Shown piece after piece: positions 18,292 to 26,551 of a DNA stretch of 64,000 nt. The notes under the pieces were generated by a model. That model was not told the origin of the DNA, searched no databases, and saw nothing but the letters and a program-made list of their open reading frames with translations. This DNA is from PGYR01 sp046290495 (lineage in GTDB: Bacteria; Bacteroidota; Ignavibacteria; Kapaibacteriales; UBA2268): positions 1,302,001-1,366,000 of the forward strand of contig JBKAGT010000005.1 of assembly GCA_046290495.1 (NCBI GenBank), given 5' to 3'. Positions within the stretch are counted from its first letter, which is position 1. Every line of letters starts with the position of its first letter. Both the position numbers and the translations under genes were made by a program.

Positions 18292-19593
18292 CTACCTCTC
18301 AATCATAAACTTCTTAGTTACTTGGCTCTTCCTATCTGATATATTAACAAAGTAAGCACCGCTTGAGAAATCCGATATATCAATCGATATTTGGCTTCCA
18401 TTTGCCTTTACCGTTCTTAGTAAATTACCTTCTATGTCAGATAGGGTTATGGTTTTATTCAAATATTTCGGTAGCTCAAGATTTAACTGGTTCCCATTAA
18501 TAGGTTGTGAATTAAGAATTTTAACGTCTTTTTCAGTCAATTCTTCGACATTACTCTGAGGATTCTCAAGAATCTCAACTTGTATGTAGCCGCCATCGCT
18601 CAGAGCTGTAGGATTGTCTTTGTAAAACTCACCGTCGAATTCGTGTAGATATGAGTTCTCTACGTATTGAAGCTCTCCATTTTCATCTGCTGGTGCAGCA
18701 TCCGACACAACTACCAACCTAGCAAACTTAGTTCCTGTTGTAGTTGCTAAATCTGTGTTTAGTTCGAACTCTAAATCAAACCAAGACCCTGCTTCAAAAC
18801 TTGTCTCTCCAAATTCATCAAACTCATAATAACTATTATAAAATTTGAATGAAGTAAATAGTTCTTTATCTGGTGAATTAGGATCAAGTTGCAAAGACTT
18901 AACATTTATTATTGGTTTATTATCATATAATCCAACAGATATAAAATCAGAGTTTATTCTAACTACCCCTTTGTATTTACTAACACCTGAATTTATTCTT
19001 TGAGGTTCAAAAGTAAAATTACTTATGTCTAATTTCGGAACATATGAGATCCCATTTATATTAACATAACCTGTCTCTATAATATTTCCTGTGCTAAAGG
19101 GGCTATTAACTATTATTATCCCCTTGAATAAACCTTCACTTTGGGGTTTAAAATATATTGGTATTTCAAGTCTTGTAATTCTCTCTACCCCATTATCAGT
19201 TACTGGGTAAAGGTTAACAGTATCCCATTTTGCCATTTCAAAGATTAAATCATTATTCTTATTATATCCTCTGAAAGGTGACTCTTCTGATATGAAGAAA
19301 TTCGTGTCTTTATTATTAGAAACTAGATATTCATAGATAACTTTTGCTGGTGCGTCTATTTGCGAATTCTCAAAAGTCACCTCTAAGTATCTTACACCTG
19401 ATTTTGTATTCATTCTTGTATAGAATTCACTATCAAATCCATTTTTAAACTTTACATTAAATTCTCCATCTATAGGTATTAAACCACCTGTAACACTATT
19501 ATTATTTACATTAACGCTTGAATTTGTCTGAGAATAACCCAAAGCTGGAATCAAGAAAAGAATTAATAATAAATATTTTAGGGCTCTACTCAT
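18292..19593 (-). CDS. Secreted protein with type IX secretion C-terminal sorting domain
   Basis: 433 residues with an N-terminal signal peptide (LLLILFLIPALGYSQ) and a type-A Por sorting domain over the last 80 or so residues, containing TITLSDIEGNLLRTV and FSSGAYFVNISD and ending KKFMIER. The middle is beta-rich and unrecognised. The signal sequence would take it across the inner membrane, and the C-terminal domain would pass it through the type IX machinery to the cell surface. It starts 5 nt after the IgGFc-binding-like gene, so they form an operon, and the two share nearly the same C-terminal cassette at DNA level. Confidence 0.87.
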   Translation of the reverse strand: MSRALKYLLLILFLIPALGYSQTNSSVNVNNNSVTGGLIPIDGEFNVKFKNGFDSEFYTRMNTKSGVRYLEVTFENSQIDAPAKVIYEYLVSNNKDTNFFISEESPFRGYNKNNDLIFEMAKWDTVNLYPVTDNGVERITRLEIPIYFKPQSEGLFKGIIIVNSPFSTGNIIETGYVNINGISYVPKLDISNFTFEPQRINSGVSKYKGVVRINSDFISVGLYDNKPIINVKSLQLDPNSPDKELFTSFKFYNSYYEFDEFGETSFEAGSWFDLEFELNTDLATTTGTKFARLVVVSDAAPADENGELQYVENSYLHEFDGEFYKDNPTALSDGGYIQVEILENPQSNVEELTEKDVKILNSQPINGNQLNLELPKYLNKTITLSDIEGNLLRTVKANGSQISIDISDFSSGAYFVNISDRKSQVTKKFMIER

Positions 19594-19598
19594 GGTAT

Positions 19599-21734
19599 TT
19601 ACCTCTCTATCATAAACTTCTTAGTCACTTGGGTCTTGCCATCTGATATATTTATGAAGTAAGCACCACTAGAAAGATCCGAAATATCTATTGATATCTG
19701 ACTATCATTTGCCTCTACCGTTCTGAGTATATTTCCTTCTATGTCAGAAATGGTAATAGTTCTATTGATGTAATCAGTTAATTCTATATTTAGTCTATTA
19801 CCAGCTATTGGCTGAGGGTCTAAGATTCTGACACCTCTTGTATCTGAGTCCTCTATAGAAGTTATAGCTCCATATTCTATACTAAGCTCCGTCTCATTAT
19901 AGTTCTTATCTAATATCTGTAGTATTGCTGTTGCATCTTGAGCTTTGTCTATTATTTCAACTGAGAAATAATACTCCTTTTGGTTCATCAAACCTTGAGA
20001 ATAAATATCATCTCCAAATTCGTCTACTAGCTTCGGTTCCGTGAAGTTAAAACTTCCAGATTTAAGTTTTGGTAACAGATTTAGCCCTACACTATACTCT
20101 TTTGACTGAAGACCATTTAGTCCACCAGCATCTATTGGTATATCACTCACCTTAAATACATATTTATAATTGTCAGCTATTGTCTCTATTCTGGGTGAAG
20201 TAGTATCAGTATTTACCAAATCATCAACATTGTGTGTTACAGACCAACCATAAGAATCAAAGCTAGCATATCCATATATTGTTGCGCCAAATTCAGTATC
20301 TCCCTTTAATTCGTGAGCGCCAGCATTCAAGTCTCTTACGAACACCCAATAGTAATCTGTATTAGGAATATTATCTGTCTCAAAACTTGGACTTTGTTTA
20401 ATTAATTTTAACCCATCTAATTCTAGTGAACTTAATAGAGAATAATTATTAACTGAGTCTTTTGGGTCGCCTTTAGCAATAATTGAAACAAAGTTATTCC
20501 TAAATTCATTATTCCCATAATTCTGTGGTGTTTGGAATATACAATCTTTAGTGTATTGACCTACAGCAGGTAACACTATCATAAATGGATCAAAATTTCC
20601 TCCAGCACCATCATAGTTTGCAGAGTAAGCATATTGACTAACCAATATCGGTCCATCAGCTTTGAAATGTGCCACACCTCTTATTGATTCTTGGAAATGT
20701 GGCATTGTAACTCCTTCACCATTATATTCAAACCAATTGCCTTTTTCTTGCAAAGTAATTGGTCCTATATCAGAAATTTTTTCCTTTGTTACTTTGTCAT
20801 ACCATACAATATCGAAAGTGACATCATCTTCTCCTGCAATAACTCTGAAATAATCACCTTTATCTTTCCCTCTATCAAGTTCCAATGAGTGATATTCAGT
20901 ACCCCACGAATCTACTGGTGGTATCATCTCTATTATGTGGTCTCTACCTGAGGTTACCACCGTAGCAGGTATCATAGTTCTGTTGTGGTATGATAGTAAA
21001 GCAATAGGCTTATTAGATGTGATTTTGGAACCACTCAAATCAAAGATACCTCTAGTAGTTCCTGTACCTTGCACGGCATAAACATCACCACTATTCATAG
21101 TTATAGTTATCGAATCACCATGTTGCTTACCGCCAGTAGTCTCACCAAATCCAGCTGAATGATTAACACCGTCAACTAATTTTATATTTACTTCAGTGTA
21201 ATCTTCACTTGCTAGAACAACAAAACCACCACCCCATTCTCTTACTTCATCAAAGTCATAAAACCCGTTGTGGATATAGTCTGTACCCCATTTTCTAAGT
21301 GGTGCAGCCATATACCCTTCGCTACTCACAGATTTTGAGTTAAGTGCATATACTTTAACTGGATCTTTTGAAGTAATTCTAATTCCTTTACCAACTACTT
21401 TCTCGAATTCATATATCTCAGAATCCCAACCCATTCCACCTTTGGCTGATGAAAATTCTGTAATCTCACCTTTCTTGACACTCTTTGTTATTTTCAAATT
21501 TATTTCTTTGATATAAAGTGTTACTTCAGTATCAAACCTTGATGTGACATAAATTGCTATGTTCTGTGTTGGGTGATTTTTCGAATCATTATATGGAAAA
21601 GCAACGAAGAATATCTTACCCTCATTATCTCCGTGATTAAATAAACTCTGTACATTTTGTTTGACTACAATCTCATTTTTAGCGCTTAGAGCAATGATAC
21701 TCATCAAGAATATAAGTAGTAGAATTTTTTTCAT
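19599..21734 (-). CDS. IgGFc-binding-domain-like surface protein with T9SS sorting domain
   Basis: 711 residues. A signal peptide (ILLLIFLMSIIALSAK) is followed by a large beta-rich region resembling the IgGFc-binding N-terminal domain. Supporting segments are VYAVQGTGTTRGIFDLSGSK, NKPIALLSYHNRTMIP, HIIEMIPPVDSWGTEY and VSQYAYSANYDG. A type-A Por sorting domain (about residues 630-711) ends KKFMIER. Such proteins in FCB bacteria are predicted surface adhesins; true IgG binding should not be assumed. It is the first gene of a two-gene minus-strand operon, divergent from paaA. Confidence 0.86.
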   Translation of the reverse strand: MKKILLLIFLMSIIALSAKNEIVVKQNVQSLFNHGDNEGKIFFVAFPYNDSKNHPTQNIAIYVTSRFDTEVTLYIKEINLKITKSVKKGEITEFSSAKGGMGWDSEIYEFEKVVGKGIRITSKDPVKVYALNSKSVSSEGYMAAPLRKWGTDYIHNGFYDFDEVREWGGGFVVLASEDYTEVNIKLVDGVNHSAGFGETTGGKQHGDSITITMNSGDVYAVQGTGTTRGIFDLSGSKITSNKPIALLSYHNRTMIPATVVTSGRDHIIEMIPPVDSWGTEYHSLELDRGKDKGDYFRVIAGEDDVTFDIVWYDKVTKEKISDIGPITLQEKGNWFEYNGEGVTMPHFQESIRGVAHFKADGPILVSQYAYSANYDGAGGNFDPFMIVLPAVGQYTKDCIFQTPQNYGNNEFRNNFVSIIAKGDPKDSVNNYSLLSSLELDGLKLIKQSPSFETDNIPNTDYYWVFVRDLNAGAHELKGDTEFGATIYGYASFDSYGWSVTHNVDDLVNTDTTSPRIETIADNYKYVFKVSDIPIDAGGLNGLQSKEYSVGLNLLPKLKSGSFNFTEPKLVDEFGDDIYSQGLMNQKEYYFSVEIIDKAQDATAILQILDKNYNETELSIEYGAITSIEDSDTRGVRILDPQPIAGNRLNIELTDYINRTITISDIEGNILRTVEANDSQISIDISDLSSGAYFINISDGKTQVTKKFMIER

Positions 21735-21885
21735 TTTTTCTTTTCCAAATTATTTATGTTTCTTTATTTAGCTAAATATATGGATAATTTTTTGAATTAG
21801 AAAATTTGCTTCTAAATAAGATTGTATCTAATTCGTATAATTACTAAATTATAGAAATCGAATATCAACATACATAGAAAAAATT

Positions 21886-22821
21886 ATGGAAGATGTAAAA
21901 AGATTAGAAGAGTTTCAGGCGAAGATAGATGCTGGTGAAAAGATAGAGCCAAAAGATTGGATGCCCGAAGCTTACAGAAAGAATTTAGTTCGAATGATGT
22001 CGCAACATGCCCACAGTGAAATTGTTGGTATGTTACCAGAAGGGAACTGGATACAGCGAGCTCCGTCACTTAGACGTAAGTTAATTGCAACTGCAAAGGT
22101 GCAAGATGAGGCTGGGCATGGATTATACCTATACTCGGCAGCAGAAACTCTAGGTACAAGCCGCGAACAGATGCTAGCGGATTTGCATAGTGGCAAAGCA
22201 AAGTACTCATCTATATTCAATTACCCAACTCTAACATGGGCAGATATGGGTGCTATTGGCTGGTTAGTCGATGGTGCAGCCATGGTAAACCAAGTTAGCT
22301 TGATAGGAACTAGCTATGGTCCTTACTCAAGAGCAATGGTGAGAATATGCCGTGAAGAAGCATTCCACAACAGACAAGGTTATGAAATCATTGCTGAGCT
22401 TTGTGCTGGTACCGAAGAGCAAAAAGCTATGGCTCAAGATGCTCTAAATCGTTGGTGGTGGCCTGCAATTATGATGTTTGGTCCTTCTGACAAAGATTCC
22501 ACTCACTCTGACCAATCATTAAAATGGAAAATTAAAGCAGAAGGAAATGACTCTTTGAGACAGAAATTTATTACTATGACGGTGCCACAAGCGCATGCTC
22601 GTGGTCTTACTATTCCAGATAAAGATTTGAAATACAATGAAGAAACTAAGCAGTGGGAATTTGGTGAAGTTGATTGGGATGAGTTCTTCAATGTAATTAA
22701 AGGAAATGGAATAATGAATAAAAAGAGATTGGCTGACAGGAATGCAGCTCATGACAATGGGAAATGGGTTCGCGATGCAGCTGATGCATACAACAGGAAG
22801 AAGAAAAGTAAAGTAGCTTAA
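21886..22821 (+). CDS. paaA: 1,2-phenylacetyl-CoA epoxidase catalytic subunit PaaA
   Basis: 311-residue catalytic subunit of the ring-epoxidising multicomponent oxygenase that converts phenylacetyl-CoA to its 1,2-epoxide. Ferritin-like diiron motifs are visible: HSEIVGMLPEGNW, KVQDEAGHGLYLYSAAETLG and CREEAFHNRQGYEI, supplying the Glu and EXXH iron ligands. Length is normal. It is the first gene of paaABCD, with a 28-nt gap to paaB and a divergent promoter region shared with the T9SS operon (about 150 nt). Confidence 0.96.
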   Translation: MEDVKRLEEFQAKIDAGEKIEPKDWMPEAYRKNLVRMMSQHAHSEIVGMLPEGNWIQRAPSLRRKLIATAKVQDEAGHGLYLYSAAETLGTSREQMLADLHSGKAKYSSIFNYPTLTWADMGAIGWLVDGAAMVNQVSLIGTSYGPYSRAMVRICREEAFHNRQGYEIIAELCAGTEEQKAMAQDALNRWWWPAIMMFGPSDKDSTHSDQSLKWKIKAEGNDSLRQKFITMTVPQAHARGLTIPDKDLKYNEETKQWEFGEVDWDEFFNVIKGNGIMNKKRLADRNAAHDNGKWVRDAADAYNRKKKSKVA

Positions 22822-22849
22822 CTAGAAATATAAAAAAGAAGAAACTATT

Positions 22850-23155
22850 ATGACTGTTACAAATCAAGACACACAATGGCCACTATGGGAAGTATTCGTA
22901 CAACCTAAATCTGGTCGCCCTTATCAACATGTAGGCAGTGTTCATGCCACAGATGCTGAGCATGCACTACAGAATGCACGTGATGTATATTCGAGAAGAC
23001 AAGAAGGAGTTGCTATATGGGTAGTTCCAGCAGATCAGATTACTGCAAGTACTCCTGAAGATGTAGGTCCATTCTTTGATCCTGCAAATGATAAGGCATA
23101 CAGACACCCAACATTTTATAAGATTCCAAAAGGTGTGAACGTTGACGTACACTGA
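22850..23155 (+). CDS. paaB: 1,2-phenylacetyl-CoA epoxidase subunit PaaB
   Basis: 101-residue small subunit of the phenylacetyl-CoA epoxidase. Typical segments are WPLWEVFVQPKSGRPYQHVG, HATDAEHALQNARDVYSRR and IWVVPADQITAS. PaaB bridges the PaaAC heterodimers in the complex. Its end overlaps the start of paaC by 14 nt, indicating translational coupling. Confidence 0.95.
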   Translation: MTVTNQDTQWPLWEVFVQPKSGRPYQHVGSVHATDAEHALQNARDVYSRRQEGVAIWVVPADQITASTPEDVGPFFDPANDKAYRHPTFYKIPKGVNVDVH

Positions 23156-23918
23156 TGAAAAATTAAAAAATGCAGTAAGGGAATACACGCTAAGATTAGC
23201 TGATGACAGGATGATATTGTCACAACGTCTTTCAGAACTCTGTGGTCATGGACCGATTTTAGAAGAGGACATTGCTACTACTAATACTGCTCTTGACCTA
23301 TTGGGACAAGCAAAATTGTATTACGAGAAAGCCGCTGAATTGACGAATGAAAACACATCTGCTGATGATTTGGTATTCTTTAGAAATGAGAGAGAGTACA
23401 CAAACATACAATTAGTTGAACAAGACAATGGTGATTTTGCTCACACTACCTTCAGACAGCTTTTGTTCGACGTATATGAAATTTTACTTTACTCTGAGCT
23501 TATCAATAGCAAAGATGAAGACCTAAAAGCAATAGCAGCTAAGGCAATAAAAGAGACAAAATACCACTTACGCCACAGCCGCGATTGGATGCTGAAATTA
23601 GGTGGTGGAACTGAGGAGAGCCACAGAAGATTGAAAGACGCAGTTGATTGGTTCTGGAACTATTCTGGTGAGTTATTCTACTCTGACGAAGTTGACGAAC
23701 TGTTAATAGGTGAAGGTATTGCCCCAGATATGAGCAAAAAACGCGATGAGTACTACAAAACAGTAAACAAGATACTAGAAGAAAGTGAATTAGAGCCAAT
23801 GGACCCTGATGTGTGGATGCAATCTGGCGGAAGAAATGGGAGACACAGCGAGAACTTAGGCCATATACTTGCTACTATGCAGTATCTACCAAGGTCAATG
23901 CCCGATGCGAAATGGTAA
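23142..23918 (+). CDS. paaC: 1,2-phenylacetyl-CoA epoxidase structural subunit PaaC
   Basis: 258-residue ferritin-like subunit that pairs with PaaA and stabilises the oxygenase. Family segments include LADDRMILSQRLSELCGHGP, NTALDLLGQAKLYY and FRNEREYTNIQLVEQ. The best start is TTG at 23142, inside paaB; no ATG near the 5' end gives a better N-terminus. Its last codons overlap the ATG of paaD by 7 nt. Confidence 0.94.
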   Translation: MTYTDEKLKNAVREYTLRLADDRMILSQRLSELCGHGPILEEDIATTNTALDLLGQAKLYYEKAAELTNENTSADDLVFFRNEREYTNIQLVEQDNGDFAHTTFRQLLFDVYEILLYSELINSKDEDLKAIAAKAIKETKYHLRHSRDWMLKLGGGTEESHRRLKDAVDWFWNYSGELFYSDEVDELLIGEGIAPDMSKKRDEYYKTVNKILEESELEPMDPDVWMQSGGRNGRHSENLGHILATMQYLPRSMPDAKW

Positions 23919-24403
23919 TAACTGAAGAAAAAATATTAGAAATACTCGAAAATGTTAGCGATCCTGAGATTCCATATCTCAGCATTGCTGACATGGGTAT
24001 TCTTCGAAGTGCCAGAATAGAGGACGATATTGCAATTATCACCGTCACCCCTACTTACTCTGGTTGCCCAGCCATGTACGAAATCCGAAAAAGAATAGTA
24101 GAAGAACTAAGAGAAAATGGAGTAGAAAAAGTAAAAGTAGAGACTGTACTTTCTCCTGCATGGACTACTGACTGGATGAGTGATGAGGCCAAAATAAAAC
24201 TTAAGAAATCCGGTATTGCGCCTCCTGGCAAAACAAATGAATTCAGCATTGACAATATTCTAAACAACAAAGATTTTGTGGCATGTCCCTTCTGTAATTC
24301 AGACAATACAGAAATGAGAGCGGAATTTTCTGCTACTGCTTGCAAATCACTTTACTTCTGCAATAGCTGCGACCAACCATTCGAACACTTCAAGTGTCAC
24401 TAG
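23912..24403 (+). CDS. paaD: 1,2-phenylacetyl-CoA epoxidase accessory protein PaaD
   Basis: 163 residues from the ATG at 23912. A longer in-frame reading from 23813 only adds sequence that is paaC in another frame. The N-terminal half is a DUF59/MIP18-like domain (ILENVSDPEIPYLSIADMG, with TPTYSGCPAM), and the C-terminus has a zinc-ribbon-like cysteine cluster (CPFC, then CNSC). PaaD is thought to help mature the diiron or iron-sulfur components of the oxygenase. It is the last paa gene here; no paaE reductase follows. Confidence 0.94.
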   Translation: MVITEEKILEILENVSDPEIPYLSIADMGILRSARIEDDIAIITVTPTYSGCPAMYEIRKRIVEELRENGVEKVKVETVLSPAWTTDWMSDEAKIKLKKSGIAPPGKTNEFSIDNILNNKDFVACPFCNSDNTEMRAEFSATACKSLYFCNSCDQPFEHFKCH

Positions 24404-24488
24404 TCAATCAAATGATAATTATTTTTTTAGTTGGGCTTCTTGACTAACTATTATTGTTATTAGATATAATCAAATATTTGTATCTTAA

Positions 24489-25442
24489 ATGAAACAAAAA
24501 GGCACAATGAAAGATACTTTTTTACAAGATATAGTCGAACATCTCAGTCAATATCCAAAGAAACTTCCTTCCAAATATTTCTATAATCAAAAGGGTAGTA
24601 AGCTATTCCAAATGATAATGGATATGCCCGAATACTATCTTACTAATTCCGAATTTGAAATATTAGAAACTCAGTCAGAAGAAATATACCACACAATTGA
24701 CAGTGCAAAAAAATACGAGATAGTTGAATTTGGTGCTGGAGATGGGAGCAAAACTAAGTTACTCCTAAAGGAATTCTTGAAGCATCAGCCAGATTTAATC
24801 TATTCCCCTATAGATATTAGCAAATCTGCTTTAGATGGCTTGGTAAATACATTCAAAAGCGAGCTACCAAACCTTAATGTAAACCCTATTAATGATGTTT
24901 ATTTCTCTGCTCTTGAATCACTATCAGAGAAAAACACAACAAAAATTGTTCTATTCCTTGGTTCGAATATTGGGAACTTCAAAGATGAACAAGAGTTAGA
25001 CTTTCTTCGTGCAATAAGTAGAAACTTAACTACCGACGACTTTCTTTATATAGGTTTTGATTTGAGGAAAGACCCAAATGTAATCTTAGATGCATATAAT
25101 GATAGGACGGGCATAACTGCAGAATTCAACTTAAATCTACTGCAAAGGATTAACGACGAGTTAGGAGGAAATTTCGATTTGAATAAGTTCAAGCACTATC
25201 CTACTTACGACCCCACTACTGGCGAAGCAAAAAGTTATCTGATTAGCATGGCTGAACAGATAGTAAAAATTGGCGAACACAAATTTCATTTTGAATATGC
25301 TGAGCCAATATTTATGGAGGTTTCGAAAAAATATACAGAAGAGCAAATAGTTGAATTAGCTGCAAATACTGGCTTCAAGAAGATTAAAAACTTCTATGAC
25401 TGTAGGCACTTCTTCACAGATTCACTTTGGGTAGTGACTTAA
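24489..25442 (+). CDS. egtD: L-histidine N-alpha-methyltransferase EgtD-like
   Basis: 317-residue SAM-dependent methyltransferase of the EgtD family, which trimethylates histidine to hercynine in ergothioneine synthesis. The substrate-side segment EYYLTNSEFEIL, the SAM-binding VEFGAGDGSKTKLLL, FLGSNIGNF and the late HFEYAEPIFMEVSKKY region are all present in family order and the length is normal. No egtB or other ergothioneine gene is in the window. Its stop overlaps that of pyrD tail to tail within TTAA. Confidence 0.88.
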   Translation: MKQKGTMKDTFLQDIVEHLSQYPKKLPSKYFYNQKGSKLFQMIMDMPEYYLTNSEFEILETQSEEIYHTIDSAKKYEIVEFGAGDGSKTKLLLKEFLKHQPDLIYSPIDISKSALDGLVNTFKSELPNLNVNPINDVYFSALESLSEKNTTKIVLFLGSNIGNFKDEQELDFLRAISRNLTTDDFLYIGFDLRKDPNVILDAYNDRTGITAEFNLNLLQRINDELGGNFDLNKFKHYPTYDPTTGEAKSYLISMAEQIVKIGEHKFHFEYAEPIFMEVSKKYTEEQIVELAANTGFKKIKNFYDCRHFFTDSLWVVT

Positions 25443-26551
25443 TCTAAAAGCTTTTTATATAGCTTGTGTCCATTCAGTGCGAAATTCTTAAAGTATCCCG
25501 TGTACCACTGATTGAGTGAAATGCCTCTTCTTTCGGAAGCAAGTAGGTCAGCTTTTTCACTGATTCCACCAGTTCTTATAACATGAAACTCTACATTAAG
25601 ATTTAGCTCCGAGACTGTCTTTGCCGCTTTCTCAGCCAATTCTAAAGATACCATTTTTAGTGGCTCACCAGATACTCCACCACCAAATGTATTATAGAAA
25701 TAATAATAATGATGTTTCTCTTTTCTCTCGATAAAGTTTTCTAATTCCTTATAGCGAGTTGAAGTATTACCGAAATTAACACCACCATAGCCCATTTCCA
25801 CTAATAGCTTTGTTACTTCTTCCACTTGGCTTATGTTCGTATCATTCGATAGTTTAACTATTACTGGAAGATTCCTATCTGTTTTCTTAATGAAGTTGGT
25901 CGAAATATATTCCAATCTATCAATTAATCCCTGCTCCAAATTATTGTCGACTGACTTTCCTTCTACGTTGGGGCAGCTCTCGTTTATCTCTAAGAAATCT
26001 ACATCAGCCAACTTATACATTTCCATCCCTTTGACTATATTCTCTAGGGCAATTTCCTTAGTATCAGATGAGTCATAGGACAACGAAGCTCCAATTGGGC
26101 AACCATTTATTTTCTCAATCTTACTTAATCTAGCAGCAACAACTTCGTGACCAGGATTAGGCAACCCCATCCAATTTATGGCTGCTTCAGAGCGTGGGAA
26201 GGGAAGGAATGGGTGTTTCACCTTGTGTTTTATATTTCCTTCTCTGTTGTGGTATGTAGTAGTTCCTGCTAAGAATGCTCCTGCTCCCTGATTAGCAACT
26301 ACTTGATATCCATATCCTAATTTAAACATCCCAGCTGCATTGAATATTGGTGAGTTGAAAGTAATACCCCACAGCTTAACTGAGTGGTTATCACTAAAGA
26401 CAACTCTTTTTTCAAGTGAATCTTGAACATATTTTTTTAGAAACTCCCTTTTTCCCACCGAAGCAATGCGCGATGCTGCATCTGCTGGCAAATAAGCTAT
26501 CATTGGTCTTAAGTGGTGTTCCAATTCGGATATAGTTTCTAACATACTCAT
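25439..26551 (-). CDS. pyrD: Dihydroorotate dehydrogenase family protein
   Basis: 370 residues. The class 2-like front half shows FNSPIFNAAGMFKLGYGY, HPFLPFPRSEAAINWMGLPN and IGASLSYD. The catalytic loop reads EINESCPNVEG, placing a Cys where class 1 enzymes have one and class 2 enzymes have Ser. Later come IVKLSNDTN, GVNFGNTSTRY, GGVSGEPL and HVIRTGGI for FMN binding. The expected reaction is dihydroorotate to orotate; the mixed class features leave the electron acceptor uncertain. The start overlaps the rpoN stop by 4 nt (ATGA), so it is translated with rpoN. Confidence 0.83.
   Translation of the reverse strand: MSMLETISELEHHLRPMIAYLPADAASRIASVGKREFLKKYVQDSLEKRVVFSDNHSVKLWGITFNSPIFNAAGMFKLGYGYQVVANQGAGAFLAGTTTYHNREGNIKHKVKHPFLPFPRSEAAINWMGLPNPGHEVVAARLSKIEKINGCPIGASLSYDSSDTKEIALENIVKGMEMYKLADVDFLEINESCPNVEGKSVDNNLEQGLIDRLEYISTNFIKKTDRNLPVIVKLSNDTNISQVEEVTKLLVEMGYGGVNFGNTSTRYKELENFIERKEKHHYYYFYNTFGGGVSGEPLKMVSLELAEKAAKTVSELNLNVEFHVIRTGGISEKADLLASERRGISLNQWYTGYFKNFALNGHKLYKKLLD

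Noticed and set aside
23813..23911. Upstream extension of paaD
   Set aside because: These codons are the end of paaC in another frame; PaaD proteins begin at the ATG 23912.
24402..24446. Possible terminator after paaD (TAGTCAA / TTGACTA)
   Set aside because: Arms are 30 nt apart with a weak AT stem and no proper T run after the right arm.
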